Part shown: piece by piece, positions 41,573 through 51,359 of the stretch
Layout of the letters: every line of letters begins with the position of its first letter
Numbering within the stretch: position 1 is the first letter of the stretch
Origin: Ignavibacteria bacterium
Lineage (GTDB): Bacteria > Bacteroidota > Ignavibacteria > Kapaibacteriales > UBA4661
Assembly: GCA_014654705.1 (NCBI GenBank)
Contig: JACVZY010000010.1
Span: forward strand, 1-64,000
DNA: 64,000 bases
Reading direction: 5' to 3'
Notes under the pieces: model-generated
Told to the model about the DNA's origin: nothing
The model's database searches: none
The model's input: only the letters and a program-made list of their open reading frames with translations
Made by a program: the position numbers and the translations under genes

Positions 41573-43399
41573 ATGGCTGCACACAACACCAACGGCAAAA
41601 CCTACCACTCCTCGCATGAACACTCACAGGGGCAGCATCCTGATCCGTCGGCATGGACACTCCTCAAAAAACTCTACTACCTTATTCATGCGGAAAAGCG
41701 CGATATATGGGTCTTGGTGACGTACTCAATTATTTCGGGTTTACTGAGTTTGATTGTACCGCTTTCTTCGCAAGCGATTGTCAATGCTGTTCAGTTGGGA
41801 GTAGTAACACCACAGTTGATTGTGCTTTGCATAGTTGTGGCGCTGGGTATGATGATTACCGGCGTTTTTATTCTTATGGAATCGTATTTAGTTGACCTCG
41901 TGCAACGCCGCTTGTTCGTAAGGGCTGCACTTGATGTGGCAACCCGACTACCCAGAATCCGTTTGGATGCTCTCTCCGGCGAATATGCGCCCGAACTGGT
42001 TAATCGCTTTTTTGATGTTATCACCATCCAAAAATCGCTCAGCAAAATGCTCTTGGATGGCTTGAGTGCGTTATTAGTGGCGATGGTAGGTTTAATTCTG
42101 CTGGCAGTGTATCATCCGATTTTTATCGTTTTCGATTTTTTACTGTTCTTTTTTGCCGCTATCGTTGTGTTCGTGCTGTCATATGGTGGTTTGCAGACAA
42201 GCATTAAAGAATCAAAGAAAAAATATGCTCTTGTGGAATGGCTTGAGGAAATTGCTCGCAGCCACACGAGTTTTAAGGTCTATGCCACAGAGCAGTTTAT
42301 TATTGAGCGTGTTGACCACATTACCGATGAGTATGTGAAAGCTCGCGGGAAGCATTTTGCGGTTCTCGCACGTCAGCTTATGGGTTCGGCTGTTTTCCGT
42401 GCTATTGCGAGTGCAGGGGTCTTGGGTGTGGGAGGATTTTTGGTCATTGAACAAAGTATTTCTATCGGGCAGCTTGTGGCGGCAGAACTGGTGATTTTGT
42501 CTGTCTTAAGTTCCTTAGAAAAACTCATCAGTCAGTTCGATATTTACTACGATTTGCTCACTGCCGTTGATAAAGTCTCCTACATCACCGATAAAGCGCT
42601 TGAAAATAATGTTGGTGAGCAGTTTGAGCGCCAATTTGGTGCGGCTTCCCTTCGCCTCCATAACGTTGTTTTTGCCTACCCAGACAGCCCGCCAATTCTG
42701 CGCGGCTTATCGTTTGCGGTGGCTCCCTGCTCGCACACGAGTATCGTTGGTGAACCCGGTTCCGGAAAGACAACCATCACCAACCTTTTGGCGCGTCTGT
42801 ATGAAGCGCAAAGCGGCGGCATTCTTCTCAACGGTCAGGAAATACGGCATCTCCGAACTAGCGACACACGGGCAGCTATTGGCATTGTCACGACTAATTT
42901 AGAAATCTTCGATGGCACGGTGCGAGACAACATCACTCTTGGACGGCATTTTAGCACGGAAGATATGGAGTGGGCGCTCAAAACAGCAAGCGTCTATGAA
43001 GAAATCGTACAACTGCCGGACGGCTTGAATACAGATGTTTTGGCAACAGGTGTGAATTTATCCGAAAGCATCCTGTGCCGCGTAATGATTGCCCGTGCAA
43101 TCATTGCTCGCCCCCAGTTGCTCGTACTGGACGAAGCATTCCACACGCTCGACCAAGCTCGAAAACTCCAGATTTTGGATACTATCTACACTTGCGGTAA
43201 TTGGACGATTCTTGATATTTCCAATGACACCGAAAATATCCGTCGCTCTGATCGCGTACTGGTACTCAAAGAAGGTGTTGCCGTAGAAAATGGTACCGCT
43301 GCGGAACTTGCCGCCAACCGTAACAGCCTCTTCTCAAACCTATTCCCAATGCTTTCGGAGGACTTACGAGTATCGTCGGAGAGCAGCATCAGCGGATGA
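41573..43399 (+). CDS. ABC exporter-like protein with degenerate ATPase motifs
   Basis: A 608-residue half-transporter: six membrane spans in about 45-320, then a nucleotide-binding domain from about 355. Walker A is intact (GEPGSGKTT, 393-401), as is Walker B with the catalytic Glu (LLVLDEAF, 516-523). The Q-loop position reads IGIVTTN instead of a Gln (about 440-442). The signature LSGGQ is LSESI (496-500), and the H-loop is DISND without the His (548-552). The Asp/His-rich N-terminus (SSHEHSQGQH) is unusual. It may be a regulatory or low-activity half that pairs with another subunit, but no partner is adjacent. Substrate unknown. Confidence 0.88.
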   Translation: MAAHNTNGKTYHSSHEHSQGQHPDPSAWTLLKKLYYLIHAEKRDIWVLVTYSIISGLLSLIVPLSSQAIVNAVQLGVVTPQLIVLCIVVALGMMITGVFILMESYLVDLVQRRLFVRAALDVATRLPRIRLDALSGEYAPELVNRFFDVITIQKSLSKMLLDGLSALLVAMVGLILLAVYHPIFIVFDFLLFFFAAIVVFVLSYGGLQTSIKESKKKYALVEWLEEIARSHTSFKVYATEQFIIERVDHITDEYVKARGKHFAVLARQLMGSAVFRAIASAGVLGVGGFLVIEQSISIGQLVAAELVILSVLSSLEKLISQFDIYYDLLTAVDKVSYITDKALENNVGEQFERQFGAASLRLHNVVFAYPDSPPILRGLSFAVAPCSHTSIVGEPGSGKTTITNLLARLYEAQSGGILLNGQEIRHLRTSDTRAAIGIVTTNLEIFDGTVRDNITLGRHFSTEDMEWALKTASVYEEIVQLPDGLNTDVLATGVNLSESILCRVMIARAIIARPQLLVLDEAFHTLDQARKLQILDTIYTCGNWTILDISNDTENIRRSDRVLVLKEGVAVENGTAAELAANRNSLFSNLFPMLSEDLRVSSESSISG

Positions 43400-43632
43400 C
43401 TGTGATGGGCAGAAAAGAAATTTCTTCAATGCAGTGAAATTGTTTCCGATTATGAAAAATTTTCATAAATTCATCCCGTTCAGAGAAGTACAGTCTGGAA
43501 AAAACTCTTGCGAACTGTGTGTTATTCCTGCGTCGAGCCTTTACTTTGATTGAGAGTTGATATTTTCGCAGACAATCCGCTTTGCCCAACATATACCATT
43601 TTCTTTCACCCTTTTAATCCTCCGGAGGAACT

Positions 43633-45357
43633 ATGCCTGCTACTCTTGATGCTCAAACAACCGCAGCGCGTCCGTGGCTTCAATTCTACGACAAAGGTGT
43701 TCCACCCACACACGAGTACCCGGAGTTTGCGCTTTGGGAACTTGTGCGCGATTCCGCCAAAAAATATTCCGATAAGGTTGCCTTAGACTTCATGGGTTAC
43801 ACCATGACCTATACGAAACTCTGGGAGCAGGTGCAGCGCTTTGCACACGCACTGCAAGCACTCGGCATCAAAAAGGGCGACCGCGTAGCGCTGATGCTAC
43901 CTAATACACCGCAGTTTCTCATCGGATTTTATGGTGCACATCTTGCCGGAGCGACAGTAATTGCGATTAATCCTGTTTATTCTTCGCGCGAACTTGAACA
44001 TGTTTTGCGGGATTCCGGTGCGGAAACATTAGTCATTATTGATTTGAAATATCCTATTTTCCGTGAAATTGCTGCCAATTCCCACATCAAACGTACCATT
44101 GTAACAGGCATACAAGACTATTTGCCATTCCCGAAAAATCTCCTTTATCCATTCAAAGCCAAAAAAGAAGGGATGTGGGTAGAAGTCAAGCAAGCGCCGG
44201 ACATTTTCTTCCTAAAACACCTTTTGGACAAATACGGTCCCACGCCCGCCAAAGTCGATATCAATCCGAAAGAAGATATAGCAATGCTCCTCTATACGGG
44301 CGGCACGACCGGCTTCCCCAAAGCAGCAATGCTCACACACTACAATCTTGGCACCAATGCTATTCAAAACAAACTCTGGACACCCGGCATTAAGCTGGGT
44401 AGCGAAGTCGTTGGCTGCGTATTACCATTTTTCCACAGCTACGGGCTTTCTACCGCAATGAATTATGGCATAGAAATCGGCGCAAAACTTGTCCTCTTCC
44501 CTAAGTTTTCTGCCGGCGATGTCATTCAAGGTATCCAGAAGCACCGCATTACACTCTTTCCGGGGGTTCCGACGATGTATGTGGCAATTAACAACTACCC
44601 CGACCTCAAGAAGTACGACCTCAGCAGTATTCGCTGCTGTATGTCCGGCGGTGCGCCGCTTCCGGTGGAGGTGAAGCAGCAATTTGAATCCGTTACGGGC
44701 GGAAAATTGCTGGAAGGCTACGGTCTTTCGGAAAGTTCACCAGTATTGACGGCAAATGTTTTTGGCGGAAACCTGCGCGAAGGAAGCATTGGTATTCCTC
44801 TTTCGGATACTGACATTCTCATCATGAGCGAAGAAGGAAATCCCGTTCCCAAGGGCGAGGTCGGCGAAATCTGGGCTGCCGGACCACAAATTATGAAAGG
44901 TTATTGGAATCGACCTGAGGAAAACTCCAAAACCATCCGTGAGTACGACGGAAAGCGGTGGCTCGTCACCGGCGACATGGCACGCATGGACGACGATGGG
45001 TATTTCTACATCGTTGACCGCAAAAAAGATGTTATCTTGGTTGGTGGCTTCAATGTATTCCCGCGCGAAGTGGAGGAAGTTCTCTATGAACACCCGAAAG
45101 TCCAAGAAGCAGTCGTGGCGGGCATTCCCGACAAATTCCACGGCGAAACTGTCAAAGCATATATCGTTCTGAGCGCAGACCAAGAAGCCACAGAAAAAGA
45201 AATTATTGAGTTCTGCAAAGAGCGTATGGCGGCATACAAAGTTCCCAAAAAAGTTGAGTTCCGCAAGGACTTGCCCAAAACAATTATCGGGAAAATCCTT
45301 CGCCGCGAACTCCTCGCTGAAGAAAAAGCGAAAGAAGCGGCTGCAGCGACAAATTGA
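43633..45357 (+). CDS. fadD: Long-chain fatty-acid--CoA ligase
   Basis: AMP-forming ligase that activates fatty acids to acyl-CoA for beta-oxidation or lipid assembly. The 574-residue protein carries the A3 core LLYTGGTTGFPKAAMLTH, then GYGLSESSPV, the A7/A8 hinge TGDMARMDDDGYFYIVDRKKD and the C-terminal catalytic Lys in LPKTIIGKILRREL. A strong ribosome site (CCGGAGGAAC) lies 5-10 bases before the ATG. It resembles classic FadD more than short-chain synthetases. It is transcribed alone and ends at a good terminator. The next gene, a thioesterase, may act on related acyl-CoAs. Confidence 0.94.
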   Translation: MPATLDAQTTAARPWLQFYDKGVPPTHEYPEFALWELVRDSAKKYSDKVALDFMGYTMTYTKLWEQVQRFAHALQALGIKKGDRVALMLPNTPQFLIGFYGAHLAGATVIAINPVYSSRELEHVLRDSGAETLVIIDLKYPIFREIAANSHIKRTIVTGIQDYLPFPKNLLYPFKAKKEGMWVEVKQAPDIFFLKHLLDKYGPTPAKVDINPKEDIAMLLYTGGTTGFPKAAMLTHYNLGTNAIQNKLWTPGIKLGSEVVGCVLPFFHSYGLSTAMNYGIEIGAKLVLFPKFSAGDVIQGIQKHRITLFPGVPTMYVAINNYPDLKKYDLSSIRCCMSGGAPLPVEVKQQFESVTGGKLLEGYGLSESSPVLTANVFGGNLREGSIGIPLSDTDILIMSEEGNPVPKGEVGEIWAAGPQIMKGYWNRPEENSKTIREYDGKRWLVTGDMARMDDDGYFYIVDRKKDVILVGGFNVFPREVEEVLYEHPKVQEAVVAGIPDKFHGETVKAYIVLSADQEATEKEIIEFCKERMAAYKVPKKVEFRKDLPKTIIGKILRRELLAEEKAKEAAAATN

Positions 45358-45382
45358 TACTCTTACGATAAAAAAAAACTTC

Positions 45383-45420
45383 AAGCCCGCTTCAGTACTT
45401 GCTGAGGCGGGCTTTATTTA
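45383..45420 (+). terminator. Terminator after fadD
   Basis: AAGCCCGC...TCAG pairs with CTGA...GCGGGCTT around a TACTTG loop (arms 45383-45395 and 45402-45414), followed by TTATTTATA. It begins 26 bases after the stop. Confidence 0.85.
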
Positions 45421-45465
45421 TACGCTCTGACAAATCAACAACACTCCCAAGCCAGCAATAATACT

Positions 45466-45888
45466 ATGTGGTTCATCACACCAACTCTTGAGCAAATCAA
45501 CCAAATGTCGCGCAATACGATGGTCGAACATTTGGGTATTACCATCACTGCCATTGGCGAGAACTACATCGAAGCCCGAATGCCGGTTGACAAGCGCACG
45601 CATCAGCCGATGGGCTTGCTGCATGGCGGAGCCTCGGTCGCGCTCGCGGAAACGCTCGGTAGCTTCGGCGCTTTCCTCTGCGTGAATCCAGAAGAAAAAG
45701 CGTGTGTGGGGCTAGAAATCAACGCAAATCATATTCGCTCGGTGCGCGAAGGGTTTGTTATAGGACGCGCCACGCCGAAGCACATCGGCAAAACAACCCA
45801 AGTATGGGAAATAACTGTCTCGACCGAAGAAGGAAAACTTGTCTGCGTGAGCCGTTTAACGGTGCAGGTGCTGGATATTTCACGGTAA
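45466..45888 (+). CDS. Hotdog-fold acyl-CoA thioesterase (PaaI/MenI type)
   Basis: A 140-residue hotdog thioesterase hydrolysing acyl-CoA esters. The catalytic block is HQPMGLLHGGASVALAETLGS, in which the Glu of AET acts as base, followed by CVGLEINANHIRSVREG. This pattern matches the DHNA-CoA/PaaI subfamily. Without a menaquinone gene nearby, a specific MenI role cannot be claimed. It follows fadD past a terminator and is convergent with the giant IPT/TIG gene. Confidence 0.9.
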   Translation: MWFITPTLEQINQMSRNTMVEHLGITITAIGENYIEARMPVDKRTHQPMGLLHGGASVALAETLGSFGAFLCVNPEEKACVGLEINANHIRSVREGFVIGRATPKHIGKTTQVWEITVSTEEGKLVCVSRLTVQVLDISR

Positions 45889-45952
45889 GAGCCACAATAT
45901 GTTCCTTGGGTTCAAACCCTTCCAATATCATTGACGGCTTTACAGAAAACGC

Positions 45953-45995
45953 AAAAGGCTGTGGTTCCGTTGGAAACCACAGCCTTTTCTCTTTT
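45953..45995. terminator. Bidirectional terminator between convergent genes
   Basis: AAAAGGCTGTGGTTCC and GGAAACCACAGCCTTTT form a stem of about 16 bp (one bulged A) with a GTT loop, with T-runs on both strands. It serves the thioesterase gene on plus and the IPT/TIG gene on minus. Confidence 0.85.
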
Positions 45996-46016
45996 CTCGT
46001 ACAGTCCACAAATTTT

Positions 46017-49000
46017 CTACCGAATGAACTGCACCGGACGCGAGAGTTTATCGCGCTCGGTGTGGAGAAGAATCCTGTAAGCGCCGCTTGGAATGGTGCT
46101 TGCGTCGAATTCGACGTTATGCTCACCGCCCTCAAACCAGCCTTCGGTAATCGTTTTGAGAAGATTCCCTCGTGCATCTACCAGACTTATCACAACGGCT
46201 GTTTGTACGGGCAACGCAAATTTCACCGAGACCATGTTTTGTGCGGGATTGGGGCTGATGACCGTGAGAGCGGCAGCAGAGACCGAACGAATTAAACGCC
46301 CGCCCGTCAGCGCCGTAAAGCTCCCGAAAGCGCTTCCTGACTGACTTTCCTCCACAAATACTGTTTGCCCACTGACCATAGTAACGCTCATCTGCTCAAA
46401 TTCAAGCGGCGTGGTGTTCATGGAGCCATAATACACACCCACAGGTATGCTGCCCAAGACCAAAGTCGGCGGAACTGCTGCCGAGAGCGCCAATGCTTGC
46501 GGGGTAAAATTCACGCGCTGAAGCGGATTACGCTGTTCGCCATTACGCACAAGCGTAAACTGCCCTTGTGCCGACGGACTCGGAGCGCCGGGATTCAGCG
46601 CTGAGAGCAATACATTGTGATTCCACCGCACCGACGCTCTCCACTGCGCCGAGCTGGTGCGCAAACGGTCAAGATTCTGCCCACCCGTCAACTCAAGGCG
46701 CAAAGACACGTTCTGACCCGGCGCAAGAGTATCGCGTTCCGCCACAAAGCGAGATTCCAGCACAATGTCGCCCACAAGTGGCGCACGGCTGAATGCTGAT
46801 ACGTTTGCAACGCCTGTATCAAGGGCGCTTTCCACACGCAACACGCTCTGCAAACTCTGCTGCGTTACGCTTGGCAGACAGCGAATAATTGCCGAAACCG
46901 TATCGCCCGCACCCACCCAGCGCGGAGCAGTGCCCGTGAGGAGAAAAGCACCATCGCTTTGGAGACGTAATGCTTCTATGCTTGCGGGCTGCGTATTGCG
47001 ATTGACAATCAAAGCATTGCGCAGAGTAGAACGTCCCGTCCGAACGGTATCAAAGTTCACAGCAGTTACCTGCCAAAGCCCTGCAGATGCCGCGAGAAGC
47101 GTATCAATCGTGCCGCTTACGCCTTGTATGCTTGCGCTCACCGTCGCGGATTTTCCACCACTCGTGCGTGGCGCAAAGGTAACGGTTGCTTGCGTAGATT
47201 CATTGCGGCGGAGTGTAAAGGTATTCGGCGCCCCGAGTTTGAAGTTGTCTTCTGTCTGTGAGAGCGAAAGCCCGACGCTGACCGCCCCGGCACTTTGGTT
47301 AATGATGGTAAGCTTGCCTTGCTGCGTATCGCCGGGGAAAATTTTTGTAAACCGAGCGGGTTGCAGCAGGAGCGCACGAGCAGGTGCTTGATAGGTGAAG
47401 CGTCCGGGCGCGGTAATGCTACATGCTCCGGCAGTAATCACAACGTCACCGCTTTCTACGCTGCCCACAGTCACAGAAATACTCGTTGGGGACTGAAGCG
47501 ACCACGCTCGGACGGGTACACCGCCAATACTGATGCCCGTTACTGCCTGCAAGCCTACTCCCGAAATCGTCATGGTCGTCTGAGGATTGCCGCTTGCGGG
47601 CACAAAACTGTCAATACTTGGGCAAGGAATAAACGTAAAGCGTGCCGTTGCGGTAGTCTCACCGCCACGAGTGCGCAGAGTCAGCGTCAAATCCGGAACG
47701 GTCGTCATACCGAAATCCGGAACGATAACAGTCATCTGCGTTGGGGAGAGAACCGTAAAGACCGCATCACGACTACCAATACGCACCGAACTTGGCGCCG
47801 AAAACCCTGCACCGGAGAAATTCTGCCCCGTGAGCGTGAGCGTGGAACCTGCGCCGGAAGTAGTTGGCGTAAAACTTTGTATGCTTGGCGGCGGGAAAAA
47901 GACGAATTGCTGCGTTGAGCGACCGCTATCAAGCGGGTTCGCAACAAGAACAATGCCACTTGCACCACCACTTGCGACCACAGCGCGTATTTCTGAATCA
48001 GAAACAACTTGAACGCTTGAAGCCGCCACGCCGCCAAAGGTTACGCGGTTTGCACCACGAAAATTTGAGCCGCGAATGGTGATAGCTGTGCCTTGTGCGG
48101 CGGAATCAGGTAAGAAACTCATCACCTGCGGTGTACGCACGATTACAAAGTCATTTTGCGACTGCGTCGTACCGATGCTGTTGGCAATGCTAATGCGCCC
48201 TGTTTCTGCGCCGTTGGGCACTTGCACCGTGATTTGCGTATCGCTGCTGCCCGATGGCACGGCATCAATCGTTCCGTCTGCTGCATTGGCAAAACTCACG
48301 CGCGGCGTGGCGCCAAAATCGCGCCCCCTAATGGTAATACTTGTTCCCACGCGCCCCGCTTCAGGGCTGACACTTGCAATGACGGGCGCACCCTGCTGAA
48401 CGCGCACGACGAATTGATGCGTTGCCACACCACCAAGCCCGTTATCAGCGGTGATAATCACGGCAGCGGTTGAACCGGAAATTGCCGCAGGAAGAAGCGT
48501 GAAGCGCACAAGCGGTCGGCTACCAAACGTCGCAGAACCTGTACCAAGGCTTACGGTGAGGCGCGTGGAATCACTGGAGCGAACAGTGTACTTTAACGGC
48601 AAATAGTTATCATCGTAGAAAATGTCTTTCGGAAGTACACCGCCATTTGCTGCGGCTCGTACTGCTGTACTTCCCGGCAATGCTTCTGCCTCAATAAAGA
48701 CAGAATCAGTGCGTCCGGCAAACATTTGGCGCTCCGCGACGGGGTTAATAACGGCGGGTGCTGTAATTGGCGGATCGTCCAGAATAACTGTTGCCGTTGC
48801 GTTCTCGGTGTCCACATCATACTGTCCCACAGGCGAGGGCAAAAGCTGCACGACCATACGTCGCTTGCCCTGCCGCCCCACAGGTATTGAAAGGGCAGAA
48901 GCAAGGAAGCCTTCGGGATTATTCACATACAGTTGGTCGCTCCACCGCGCACGGACAATAATAGGAGCAACATCAATTCTATTTGCCTCCGTGAGAGTAG

Positions 49001-50675
49001 GTACACCCCGAATGGGAATAACGCTTTCCCCAAAGCGCAAGGTATCGAGCGTGGAGGTGCTTCGCACCGGCAGAAGGTCGCCCCACAAGCCATTAATAGG
49101 AGCGATGGTGCGGGCAGGAAAAAATGGTAATTGGCTGACCGCTACGGGCGGAACAGGCATTTGAACGTCTGACGTTTCATTACTCCGGCGCGTATCGGTT
49201 ACGGTAATGCCGCGCAGAACATTGATGGGAGCATTATTGCTGTCAAAATAACTAATCCTAACAATCGCATCCACACTCACGTTCCAATTGCGCCGCTCGA
49301 CAAGAACAGCGCCTGTTTGCTGGGCTTCGGGTGGGTAGAATGTTGCACGGCGCTCGTTCAGCGTCAGCGTTTTGGCAGCTTGGTTAATAACCGCTCCTCC
49401 GGCAGCATTTCCAAGCCGTAGAGCCACCTTGGGGCGAGCATATACTTGATCGACAAAAACAATGGTCTCCGGTGCAACCGTCGAACCGCCGTCAGCAGAA
49501 AGATTGACAGGCACACCGCTCACAAAAGGCGACAACTCAAGCGCCGGATAGACAGCAGTAATCGTCTCCTTTGTGCCGATGGTAGCCACCATGAGCGTAT
49601 CACTTGTGTTAATGGTGGTAATGGGTCTTACCCCGCCAAAATTCACCTGTGCATTGAGCAGGTTCGTGCCGCGAATATATACGGGCGTGCCGGGTCCGAT
49701 AATATTGGGCGAAACAGACGTAATGATAGGGCGAGGCACAAACGTAAAGGCATCTCTGGAAGCAGCAGTACCGCCGGGTGTCGTAATTTCTATAATACCC
49801 GTTCTACTGCTGTTGCCGATGTTAATAATAAGCGGATTTTGAGAAACAACCTGAGCCGGAGAGCGCCCCACGCGCACAGAGGTGATGTTTTGTAAGTTTA
49901 CTCCGGTAATGGTAATGAGCGTTCCGGGTCCGCCTTTGTCTGGGCTGAAGCTGGTGATGCTCGGAGCACCTTGTGTGGGTTGGATACATTCCAATACACC
50001 TATACTTGTAGCAGATGCTAGCCCAGAAAGAGGATCAGTATTCGTAATGACGATAGGACAACTGGCAGTACACGTTGCTTCAAATATCAAAGTATCTCGT
50101 GGAACAGGCGGATCTATGCTTATATCATTTGATTGAACACGGTCAACAATTGTCATCGGCTGCCCACATACCGTTACTCGTACACTGGGACGAAAACCAC
50201 CGCCATATACATATACTCTCGTTGTTCGCCCTGCAAAGATTCTTTTTGGAGTATAGTCATAAATAACTGGAGCTTCAATCGTATTGAGATATTTGAAAGG
50301 GAAAGCATTGCTGCAATCAATCGTGATAAACCCATCACTTGCACTGCCAACGCTAAATTTTATTTCAGAACTGGACACAAACTCTATGTTTTCTGTTTGA
50401 ACTGTGCTGTTAATCCGAATGACTGAACTTCGCGTAAAATTGCTACCATAAAGAGTCATAACGGTTCCCGGACCACCAACCGCAGGAGAACCTGATGCAA
50501 AGCTGCTTACAACACGAGTAATTACAGGGCACTGCGCCTCTGCTTTCTGCGAAGAGAGCAACAAAACGCCCGTTAGTGCAAAAGCGCAGAGCAACCGAAT
50601 CAAAATGGATTGAGCAAGAGCATTTGTAAAGGAGCGACCACGATGTGAACCAAAGGGAAGTATGAACTGGAGCAT
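46017..50675 (-). CDS. Giant secreted IPT/TIG-repeat protein with T9SS sorting domain
   Basis: A 1552-residue surface protein with a signal segment at about 24-48 (LLCAFALTGVLLLSSQKAEA). At least eight IPT/TIG immunoglobulin-like repeats are visible from their start motifs, for example SITSFSPDKGGPGTLITITG, IITSVSPNIIGPGTPVYIRG and QVMSFLPDSAAQGTAITIRG. The middle (about 540-740) is non-repeated and includes a putative-Ig-like stretch. A choice-of-anchor-like segment (ARFTKIFPGDTQQGKLTI) precedes the end. The last 80 residues are a T9SS sorting domain (VISPNPAQNMVSVKFALP to SRPVQFIR). IPT/TIG arrays often mediate adhesion or carbohydrate contact. The role here is unknown. Confidence 0.9.
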   Translation of the reverse strand: MLQFILPFGSHRGRSFTNALAQSILIRLLCAFALTGVLLLSSQKAEAQCPVITRVVSSFASGSPAVGGPGTVMTLYGSNFTRSSVIRINSTVQTENIEFVSSSEIKFSVGSASDGFITIDCSNAFPFKYLNTIEAPVIYDYTPKRIFAGRTTRVYVYGGGFRPSVRVTVCGQPMTIVDRVQSNDISIDPPVPRDTLIFEATCTASCPIVITNTDPLSGLASATSIGVLECIQPTQGAPSITSFSPDKGGPGTLITITGVNLQNITSVRVGRSPAQVVSQNPLIINIGNSSRTGIIEITTPGGTAASRDAFTFVPRPIITSVSPNIIGPGTPVYIRGTNLLNAQVNFGGVRPITTINTSDTLMVATIGTKETITAVYPALELSPFVSGVPVNLSADGGSTVAPETIVFVDQVYARPKVALRLGNAAGGAVINQAAKTLTLNERRATFYPPEAQQTGAVLVERRNWNVSVDAIVRISYFDSNNAPINVLRGITVTDTRRSNETSDVQMPVPPVAVSQLPFFPARTIAPINGLWGDLLPVRSTSTLDTLRFGESVIPIRGVPTLTEANRIDVAPIIVRARWSDQLYVNNPEGFLASALSIPVGRQGKRRMVVQLLPSPVGQYDVDTENATATVILDDPPITAPAVINPVAERQMFAGRTDSVFIEAEALPGSTAVRAAANGGVLPKDIFYDDNYLPLKYTVRSSDSTRLTVSLGTGSATFGSRPLVRFTLLPAAISGSTAAVIITADNGLGGVATHQFVVRVQQGAPVIASVSPEAGRVGTSITIRGRDFGATPRVSFANAADGTIDAVPSGSSDTQITVQVPNGAETGRISIANSIGTTQSQNDFVIVRTPQVMSFLPDSAAQGTAITIRGSNFRGANRVTFGGVAASSVQVVSDSEIRAVVASGGASGIVLVANPLDSGRSTQQFVFFPPPSIQSFTPTTSGAGSTLTLTGQNFSGAGFSAPSSVRIGSRDAVFTVLSPTQMTVIVPDFGMTTVPDLTLTLRTRGGETTATARFTFIPCPSIDSFVPASGNPQTTMTISGVGLQAVTGISIGGVPVRAWSLQSPTSISVTVGSVESGDVVITAGACSITAPGRFTYQAPARALLLQPARFTKIFPGDTQQGKLTIINQSAGAVSVGLSLSQTEDNFKLGAPNTFTLRRNESTQATVTFAPRTSGGKSATVSASIQGVSGTIDTLLAASAGLWQVTAVNFDTVRTGRSTLRNALIVNRNTQPASIEALRLQSDGAFLLTGTAPRWVGAGDTVSAIIRCLPSVTQQSLQSVLRVESALDTGVANVSAFSRAPLVGDIVLESRFVAERDTLAPGQNVSLRLELTGGQNLDRLRTSSAQWRASVRWNHNVLLSALNPGAPSPSAQGQFTLVRNGEQRNPLQRVNFTPQALALSAAVPPTLVLGSIPVGVYYGSMNTTPLEFEQMSVTMVSGQTVFVEESQSGSAFGSFTALTGGRLIRSVSAAALTVISPNPAQNMVSVKFALPVQTAVVISLVDARGNLLKTITEGWFEGGEHNVEFDASTIPSGAYRILLHTERDKLSRPVQFIR

Positions 50676-51060
50676 ATATACAACGAAAACAGTGAAGGGG
50701 AATGTGTCACAGAGTGAAACACCGTCGCAGGAAGGCTAATGCCATAGCGAAGAAATGTTTCAAAGCAAAACACAAAAATACATTTTTTTGAGTAAACAGA
50801 GGTCAATCTCCAATTTTCGTGCCGAAAGTTGAGCATCTTTTTACGACTCACGAAGGCAGTAAGTGCGAAAAAGACAGACCAAAGCACATCAACAATACTT
50901 TTTTTTGGCAGAGAGATCGCATAAAAACTTAAAACATGACATACCCCTCAAAAATCGTTGCGGGGGGTGCACTATTTTCCGCTTGAGCATTTTCGTATTT
51001 TTGTATCATAAGTTTTAGAAGCATTCAAAAATGCTTGACAAAATAGTTCTACGAAAGTAA
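50676..51060. other. Intergenic region upstream of the IPT/TIG gene
   Basis: About 385 A/T-rich bases that should contain the promoter of the giant IPT/TIG gene (minus). A small perfect hairpin AAGCATT-CAAA-AATGCTT lies at 51019-51036. Short minus-strand frames here have no coding character. I see no RNA gene. Confidence 0.45.
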
Positions 51061-51216
51061 ACGCCGCTTGTATCATACTATTATTATACTGTCGGCGGTA
51101 TGAAAGCGGGTGTGTATCTGGTTGAAGTGCACACCGAGGGCAGATGCCTACTACGCTTGGTCTTGTATAATTCAAGGCACAAGCGACAGCTGAAGAGAGG
51201 CGGCTGCGTAGCGTAA
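51061..51216 (+). pseudogene. Probable remnant of a T9SS sorting-domain gene
   Basis: A plus-strand frame of about 51 codons runs from just after a stop (51058-51060) to TAA 51214. It reads YTVGGMKAGVYLVEVHTEGR followed by CLLRLVLYN. The pattern GxxAGVYLVxVxTEG resembles the end of type A sorting domains such as LAQGAYTLHVQSG in this window. No start or body precedes it in frame, so this looks like the 3' stub of a decayed cargo gene. The intact plus-strand terminator at 51238-51287 supports a former gene end. A new 38-codon gene from ATG 51100 is possible but less likely. Confidence 0.45.
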
Positions 51217-51237
51217 TCGAGTGTCCTCACTTTTTTA

Positions 51238-51287
51238 AACAGCGCATCCACACTGCTTTTCAGCAGCATAGATGCGCTGTTTTTTTG
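51238..51287 (+). terminator. Plus-strand terminator after the remnant
   Basis: AACAGCGCATC (51238-51248) pairs with GATGCGCTGTT (51271-51281), with an inner CTGC/GCAG stem, and is followed by TTTTTTTG. The T-run exists only on the plus side, where the sole upstream gene-like sequence is the sorting-domain remnant. Confidence 0.75.
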
Positions 51288-51359
51288 TGCGGCTGAAAAT
51301 CTTTCTAGTTGAGCATCTTTCTATGAGTACCGTGCCACGAACATATCCAACGTTACCCC

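Noticed and set aside
45905-45930. GGGTTCAAACCC, resembling a tRNA T-arm
   Set aside because: No 7-bp acceptor stem, anticodon arm or CCA context surrounds it; it is upstream of the terminator of convergent genes.
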